Shown one piece after another: positions 6,070 to 9,604 of a stretch of 9,604 bases of DNA. Each line of letters opens with the position of its first letter. Within the stretch, counting starts at the first letter, position 1. The notes below the pieces were generated by a model. It did no database searches. It was not told where the DNA came from and saw only the letters and a list, made by a program, of their open reading frames with translations. The stretch is taken from NCBI GenBank assembly GCA_049600855.1, contig JBMYQA010000242.1, positions 1 to 9,604 on the forward strand. The letters are read 5' to 3'. The translations under genes and the position numbers were made by a program. This DNA is from JBMYQA01 sp049600855 (GTDB taxonomy: Bacteria > Bacteroidota > Bacteroidia > Cytophagales > Flammeovirgaceae).

Positions 6070-7155
6070 ATGCATCTCCAATCCATTAAATTATTGAATT
6101 TTAAAAATTATGAGGAAAAAAATATCGCTTTTTCGCCTCATATCAATTGTGTAGTTGGAGAAAATGGAGTAGGAAAAACGAACTTATTAGATGCCATTCA
6201 CTACTTGTGTTTAACGAGAAGTGCGTTCAATACCATAGAACAGCAAAATATTTTGCATGGAGCGCCATTTTACATGATTCAAGGGATGATGGAAAAGCAG
6301 GAAAAAAATTTTCCCATTGTCTGTAGTTACCAACAAGGAAAAAAGAAAACCTTCAAAGTCAATCAAGCAGAGTACGAAAAATTTAGTGAACATATCGGGC
6401 GGTTTCCCATCGTACTTGTTGCTCCTATAGATGCCGATCTTGTACGAGAAGGCAGCGAAGTGAGACGAAAATTTATGGATAGCGTGATTGCGCAAACAAA
6501 TAAAAACTATCTGAGCGATTTACTGAGCTACACGAAAAGTCTAAAACAACGGAATGCCTTGCTTAAACAATTTGCTGAACGCGATTATTTCGATGCCGAT
6601 TTATTAAGTCCTTACGATGGGGCCATCATTCAACTTTCTCAAAAGATTGGTCAAGTACGTGAAGCCGTAATTCAAGAACTGATTCCAATTTTTCAGAAGC
6701 ACTACAACAGTTTGGTAGATCATCGCGAAACGGTCGAAATGATTTATAAAACCAAGGTACTAACTGATGATTTCCCCAGTTTCTTTAGAACGTTTCAAGC
6801 GAAAGAACGTATTTTATTGCGAACCATGCAAGGAATTCATAAAGACGATTATGTGTTTTCCATTGGTAATCATCCTCTAAAAAAATTTGGTTCTCAAGGG
6901 CAACAAAAATCATTTATCGTAGCGTTAAAACTCGCTCAGTTTGAATACATGTATCAAAAGTTAGGTGAAAAACCCATCCTTCTTTTAGATGACATCTTTG
7001 ATAAATTGGATGACGGGAGAATCGCTAAACTGTTACAACTACTCAGTCAACAGCAATTTGGGCAGGTTTTTATCACGGATGCACGCCCAGAGCGAAGTGA
7101 AAAATTATTGGATACCTTGACTGTAGAAGTGAAAATTCACCAAATTGAGCTGTAA
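6070..7155 (+). CDS. recF: DNA replication and repair protein RecF
   Basis: An SMC-like ABC ATPase that binds gapped DNA and, with RecO and RecR, loads RecA at single-strand gaps. 361 residues, normal for the family. The start MHLQSIKLLNFKNYEE is the typical RecF beginning. Walker A is GENGVGKTN (30-38). REGSEVRRKFMDSVIAQ (127-142) is the conserved RecF arm motif, and GIHKDDY (255-261) corresponds to the family's GPHRDD-type motif. The ABC signature is FGSQGQQKS (273-281). Walker B is ILLLDD (303-308) with Asp307/Asp308, followed by the D-loop region DKLDD. All ATPase elements are present, so it should be active. It is preceded by the FKBP terminator and followed by a 143-bp gap, so it appears monocistronic. 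dnaN or gyrB, its partners in many other bacteria, are not seen here. Confidence 0.97.
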   Translation: MHLQSIKLLNFKNYEEKNIAFSPHINCVVGENGVGKTNLLDAIHYLCLTRSAFNTIEQQNILHGAPFYMIQGMMEKQEKNFPIVCSYQQGKKKTFKVNQAEYEKFSEHIGRFPIVLVAPIDADLVREGSEVRRKFMDSVIAQTNKNYLSDLLSYTKSLKQRNALLKQFAERDYFDADLLSPYDGAIIQLSQKIGQVREAVIQELIPIFQKHYNSLVDHRETVEMIYKTKVLTDDFPSFFRTFQAKERILLRTMQGIHKDDYVFSIGNHPLKKFGSQGQQKSFIVALKLAQFEYMYQKLGEKPILLLDDIFDKLDDGRIAKLLQLLSQQQFGQVFITDARPERSEKLLDTLTVEVKIHQIEL

Positions 7156-7298
7156 ATTCATAAAAAAGGGTTTTAAGTGCGTCATTTCCCACACTTTCGC
7201 GTCTTAAAGTAGATTGGGTTACTTAACCTTTTGAAACAGGGCTACCCTAGTCGAAATAAATTAATGTTAGACAAGCTCAACAGATAGATTAGAAAGTC

Positions 7299-7829
7299 AT
7301 GATGGTATTTGAACAAATATATGCACAGTTTAGTCAAGAATTATATCGGTTTATCTTGAAAAGAGTTAAAGATGAGGCTGTAGCAAAAGATTTGTTACAA
7401 GATGTATTCATTAAAATTATTGAGAAAGCTCATCAACTGACTGATAAGAGTAAATTAAAGTATTGGATTTATCGAATTACCTCAAATGAAATCACCACCT
7501 ATTATCGCCAGCAGAAGCAGCAGCATCATTTAAAAGCATTAGTTGAGTTTGAAGAAACTAAAGAACATGATCTCACCCCATTAGAAGATTGTCTAATTGG
7601 CTTCATTGATGACATGCAAGAAGAGGAGAAATACCTTGTGCAGCAGGTTGAGTTTGAAGGGAGAAGTCAAAAAGAGTTGGCAGAAGAGCTAGGTTTAGGC
7701 TATTCAAATGTGCGATCTAAAATACAACGAGCACGCAAGAAGTTACGAGAACGCTTATTGGCATGTTGTAAGCAACAGTTGAAACAAGGAGGGGTAGCTT
7801 GTGGGGAGCTGTGTGATGCGTGCGATTAA
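7299..7829 (+). CDS. sigZ: SigZ-type ECF RNA polymerase sigma factor with cysteine-rich tail
   Basis: 176 residues with the usual two ECF domains. Region 2 spans about 12-73: ELYRFILKRVKDEAVAKDLLQDVFIKI is core binding and -10 recognition, and KYWIYRITSNEITTYYR is region 2.3/2.4. Region 4 spans about 113-155: GRSQKELAEELGLGYSNVRSKIQRARKKLRERL is a helix-turn-helix for the -35 element. The opening and the LKRVKDEAVAKDLLQ phrase match the SigZ group. The C-terminal tail has Cys156, Cys157, Cys168, Cys172 and Cys175 (CC-X10-C-X3-C-X2-C), which could bind metal or sense redox state; that is an inference. No anti-sigma gene is adjacent: recF is upstream and the downstream gene is convergent. Two ATGs in tandem (7299 and 7302) give equivalent starts. 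Confidence 0.88.
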   Translation: MMVFEQIYAQFSQELYRFILKRVKDEAVAKDLLQDVFIKIIEKAHQLTDKSKLKYWIYRITSNEITTYYRQQKQQHHLKALVEFEETKEHDLTPLEDCLIGFIDDMQEEEKYLVQQVEFEGRSQKELAEELGLGYSNVRSKIQRARKKLRERLLACCKQQLKQGGVACGELCDACD

Positions 7830-7831
7830 CT

Positions 7832-7855
7832 AAAAAAGGGGCTCTTAAAGCCCCT
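7832..7855 (-). terminator. Strong intrinsic terminator of the DUF4332 gene, in the convergent gap with sigZ
   Basis: AGGGGCT (7837-7843) and AGCCCCT (7849-7855) form a perfect GC-rich 7-bp stem with a 5-nt loop. On the minus strand six Ts (plus-strand A7832-7837) follow, so this is a textbook terminator 10 nt after the DUF4332 stop codon. On the plus strand the stem is followed by AATTC with no T-run, so it would stop sigZ transcripts less efficiently. Confidence 0.88.
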
Positions 7856-7865
7856 AATTCATCAA

Positions 7866-8273
7866 TTAATGAGTAACCATAGGTTCAAGTCCTTTTGCTT
7901 GCTCAATAAAGTCTTGTACTTTGCTCAATGCAGGTACAACTCTAGTTAATTTTTTCTCGGCATTTACTTCTTCAAGTTTGGCGTGCAGGTTTTCTGCGTT
8001 ACGGTTTCTGAGTTCCTTTACGGTGTCTACACCTGAGGCTTTCAAAAGTTCAGCGAACTGAGAGGCAACACCGTTGATACGGAATAAATCAGCCATGTTT
8101 ACCCATGTCAAGATTTTGCTTTCGTCAATACCCGTTTCAGCGGCAATTGCTTTACGTCCTTTTTTGTCGCAACCATTTTCTAAAAGGGCTTCAACCGTTT
8201 TTATTCCAGCAGCGGCAAGTTTTTCGCCGAATGCAGGGCCAATACCCTCAATGTCTTGAATGTTCTTAGCCAT
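7866..8273 (-). CDS. DUF4332 helix-hairpin-helix protein
   Basis: A small 135-residue soluble protein with no signal peptide or membrane helix. It begins MAKNIQDIEGIGPAFGEKLAAAGIKTVEALL. IEGIGPAFGEKLAAAGI is a classical helix-hairpin-helix (residues about 8-24), the fold used for sequence-independent DNA binding and for RNA polymerase alpha C-terminal-like domains. A second, weaker copy, INGVASQFAELLKASGVDTVKEL (about 66-88), keeps the same spacing, making a tandem HhH as in DUF4332 proteins. The charged C-terminal region is helical. It probably binds nucleic acid, but no partner or pathway is known. It is followed by its own terminator and preceded by a 187-bp gap with overlapping hairpins. 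The start codon at 8273 is the only sensible one. Confidence 0.87.
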   Translation of the reverse strand: MAKNIQDIEGIGPAFGEKLAAAGIKTVEALLENGCDKKGRKAIAAETGIDESKILTWVNMADLFRINGVASQFAELLKASGVDTVKELRNRNAENLHAKLEEVNAEKKLTRVVPALSKVQDFIEQAKGLEPMVTH

Positions 8274-8319
8274 GATGTCTAAGGTTAATTAAAGTTCAAA
8301 AAAGATTTTACAAGATATT

Positions 8320-8362
8320 AAGTAGTTGAAGTAAGCAACTACTTGCTTACACTTACTTAAGT
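8320..8362. repeat. Overlapping, mutually exclusive hairpins upstream of the DUF4332 gene
   Basis: Several perfect self-complementary pairs share bases: AAGTAGTTG (8320-8328) with CAACTACTT (8336-8344); GTAAGCAA (8331-8338) with TTGCTTAC (8343-8350); AAGTAAG (8329-8335) with CTTACTT (8352-8358); and the palindrome ACTTAAGT (8355-8362). The first two cannot form together. The block lies 47-89 bp upstream of the DUF4332 start codon, so it would be in its leader or promoter. The layout suits either a two-state leader RNA or clustered binding sites. Confidence 0.55.
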
Positions 8363-8410
8363 ATCTGCATATTATACAATTTTTTCATCTTAGAAAAGAG
8401 GCTTGTGGAA

Positions 8411-8450
8411 ATAATCCTTAATGAAGTTAGCGTATTGAGCTTCATTAAGG
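8411..8450 (-). terminator. Probable terminator of the acyltransferase gene
   Basis: CCTTAATGAAG (8416-8426) and CTTCATTAAGG (8440-8450) form a perfect 11-bp stem with a 13-nt loop. It begins 10 nt after the acyltransferase stop codon. On the minus strand the following bases are ATTATTT, only a weak T-tract. It separates this gene from the DUF4332 gene, which therefore probably has its own promoter. Confidence 0.6.
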
Positions 8451-8460
8451 AGACAAGGTT

Positions 8461-9258
8461 TTATTTCATTTCTTTTGCTTCAAAGCCATCAAAATCATGT
8501 TCGAGTAATTGTGTAATTTGCGCAACAATGGCTTCAGCGCTATCTTCGGGATTGAATCGAACAGGCTTTTTAAATTTGATAGCCAGTGTAGTATCTCGTT
8601 TTTTAAAGAATAACCCTTTTTTATCGAATGCTCTGCGGAAGCCATTAATGGCGACAGGAACAACAATTGGGTTGTGGTTTTTGATGATGTGCGCACTCCC
8701 TTTTCGTACTGGAGCGGAAGGATTGGTTGTTCCTTGTGGAAAACTGACTACCCACCCTTGTTGTAAGGCCATAGCGATATTTTTTTGAGCAGATGTATCT
8801 AGTTTTCGAGTGATATTTTGGCCTGCTGCTCTCCAAGAGCGTTCTACTGTAACTGCGCCAGCATAGGAAAAAATACGGGGAATTAAACCACTATTGTTCA
8901 TGGTTTCGGAAGCAGCTACAAAATACATATTTACCCGTGGAGCCAAAAGGTAAATGGGGTATTTAATGGTATTATAAAATCGCCACTTTACACTGCAAAA
9001 CACATGATAAAAGGCAATGACATCCGCATAATAGGTTTGGTGATTACTTAAGAATAATACATTCTGATTAGGGAGGTCAAATAAATGCTCAGTGCCCTGA
9101 ATTTTTGTTTTATTCACCACCGTAAACCTAGAAAAAGTGAGCATGCCAATGATGGATATGAGCAAGCGTTTGGCAATGAGTAGGTTCCCAAAAGGATCTT
9201 TACTGAGAAAATCTAAGCGGATGAGGTATCGCCAGCCTTTTTTTAGTTTAGATAGCAT
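8461..9258 (-). CDS. PlsC-like 1-acyl-glycerol-3-phosphate acyltransferase family protein
   Basis: 265 residues, probably membrane-associated and transferring an acyl chain to a lipid or amino-lipid acceptor. A hydrophobic segment lies near residues 26-41 (LLIAKRLLISIIGMLTF). Acyltransferase block I is LFLSNHQTYYADV (68-80). In typical PlsC proteins this reads NHxxxxD (HX4D), but here five residues separate His73 and Asp79. Block III is FPQGTT (173-178) in place of FPEGTR, with Gln175 at the Glu position and Thr178 at the Arg position. Block IV IVVPVAI (198-204) is normal. The overall order, spacing and the following RKGSA argue for a functional family variant rather than decay. The substrate cannot be told from sequence. 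The ATG at 9258 is the natural start, and a terminator-like stem follows the gene. Confidence 0.88.
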   Translation of the reverse strand: MLSKLKKGWRYLIRLDFLSKDPFGNLLIAKRLLISIIGMLTFSRFTVVNKTKIQGTEHLFDLPNQNVLFLSNHQTYYADVIAFYHVFCSVKWRFYNTIKYPIYLLAPRVNMYFVAASETMNNSGLIPRIFSYAGAVTVERSWRAAGQNITRKLDTSAQKNIAMALQQGWVVSFPQGTTNPSAPVRKGSAHIIKNHNPIVVPVAINGFRRAFDKKGLFFKKRDTTLAIKFKKPVRFNPEDSAEAIVAQITQLLEHDFDGFEAKEMK

Positions 9259-9284
9259 ATTGCCTGATATTGGTCATCTATAGG

Positions 9285-9330
9285 AAAACCTTTGATTAAA
9301 ATAATCGAAATCAGACTAATTAACCAAAGG
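9285..9330 (-). terminator. Possible terminator after the pseudouridine synthase gene
   Basis: CCTTTGATTAA (9289-9299) and TTAACCAAAGG (9320-9330) pair at 10 of 11 positions across a 20-nt loop. On the minus strand TTTT (plus-strand A9285-9288) follows. It sits between the pseudouridine synthase stop and the acyltransferase start, about 40 nt downstream of the former. The long loop and short T-run make it a moderate call. Confidence 0.45.
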
Positions 9331-9372
9331 CACGCTATTGTTTTTTTCTTTATGAAAGCGGAAGTTTAAAGT

Positions 9373-9604
9373 TTATCCTAAGCTTTCATCTTCTTTAGTC
9401 ACGTATTGTTCCCACATTTTTAAAGTTTCTTGAAAATCTTCAGGAAGCTCTGAATCAAATTGCATCCATTCTCCTGTTTTAGGGTGTTTAAAACCGAGTG
9501 ATTTGGCATGCAAAGCTTGGCGAGGAAGTGACTTGAAGCATGATTCTACAAAGGTACGGTATTTTGCTGTTCGTTCACCTTTTAAAATACGATCACCTCC
9601 ATAC
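9373..9604 (-). CDS. rluD: RluA/RluD-family 23S rRNA pseudouridine synthase, C-terminal end, runs off the right edge
   Basis: Only the last 76 residues are in the window, ending at the TAA at 9375-9373. They begin YGGDR and carry the block LPRQALHAKSLGFKHPKTGE (26-45) followed by FDSELPEDF. This is the conserved C-terminal part of RluD-type enzymes, which isomerise uridines in helix 69 of 23S rRNA. The catalytic aspartate and any S4 domain are upstream, outside the window, so activity and exact subfamily (RluD rather than RluC or another RluA paralogue) cannot be confirmed. The final residues (TKEDESLG) are an acidic tail. Confidence 0.9.
   Translation of the reverse strand, partial: YGGDRILKGERTAKYRTFVESCFKSLPRQALHAKSLGFKHPKTGEWMQFDSELPEDFQETLKMWEQYVTKEDESLG

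Noticed and set aside
6211..6495. Minus-strand open frame opposite recF
   Set aside because: It is antisense to conserved RecF sequence, and its translation resembles nothing.
7232..7255. ECF-type autoregulatory promoter for sigZ (TGAAAC ... CGAA)
   Set aside because: The two boxes are only 14 bp apart, against about 16 for known ECF promoters such as SigW, and the match could be chance.
8405..8788. Plus-strand open frame of 127 codons
   Set aside because: It lies mostly opposite the acyltransferase gene, whose motifs are clear, and shows no recognisable domain; it also begins inside the terminator stem region.
1..9604. A defence island, CRISPR array, prophage or other mobile element
   Set aside because: No repeats-with-spacers, nucleases, integrases, transposases or toxin-antitoxin pairs are visible; the identifiable genes are housekeeping or typical Bacteroidota chromosomal genes.

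Overview
The window looks like an ordinary chromosomal segment of a Bacteroidota bacterium, probably of the Cytophagales type. That assignment is an inference. It rests on promoters that fit the Bacteroidota -7 motif TAnnTTTG, the near absence of Shine-Dalgarno sequences, moderate AT-richness, and protein types common in that phylum: a DUF4129 protein, a 6-TM kinase with an NPLNFI-type H-box, a lipoprotein FKBP, and a DUF4332 helix-hairpin-helix protein. I see no phage, transposon, CRISPR array, tRNA or rRNA, and no gene-free stretch longer than about 300 bases.

Left part (1-2360). The 5' end of dinB (DNA polymerase IV) runs leftward off the edge. Divergent from it, a six-helix membrane protein overlaps by 17 bp a secreted or membrane-anchored DUF4129 protein, so the two are very likely co-transcribed. 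In other Bacteroidota, DUF4129 genes often sit in MoxR/DUF58 (BatA-like) clusters. Here the pair stands alone.

Middle part (2361-7155). There is a 6-TM sensor histidine-kinase-like protein with an intact ATP-binding domain but a glutamate where the phospho-accepting histidine should be. It is followed by a POTRA-less BamA/TamA-type outer-membrane barrel with its own clear promoter, an FKBP-type peptidyl-prolyl isomerase lipoprotein with an unusual central insertion, and recF. The gap between the barrel and the FKBP gene is rich in short repeats. The gap between the FKBP gene and recF holds a terminator hairpin nested inside a longer 12-bp inverted repeat.

Right part (7299-9604). A SigZ-type ECF sigma factor with a cysteine-rich tail converges on a minus-strand run: a DUF4332 protein, a PlsC-like acyltransferase with unusual catalytic motifs, and the 3' end of an RluD-type pseudouridine synthase at the right edge. 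Each minus-strand gene is followed by an inverted repeat that could terminate it. The one at 7837-7855 is a textbook intrinsic terminator.

The genes do not form one pathway. They cover DNA repair (dinB, recF), envelope (barrel, FKBP lipoprotein, acyltransferase), regulation (kinase-like protein, SigZ) and RNA modification (RluD). I found no convincing new multi-gene system. The most interesting single items are the histidine-less kinase, the altered acyltransferase motifs, the FKBP insertion and several structured intergenic regions.
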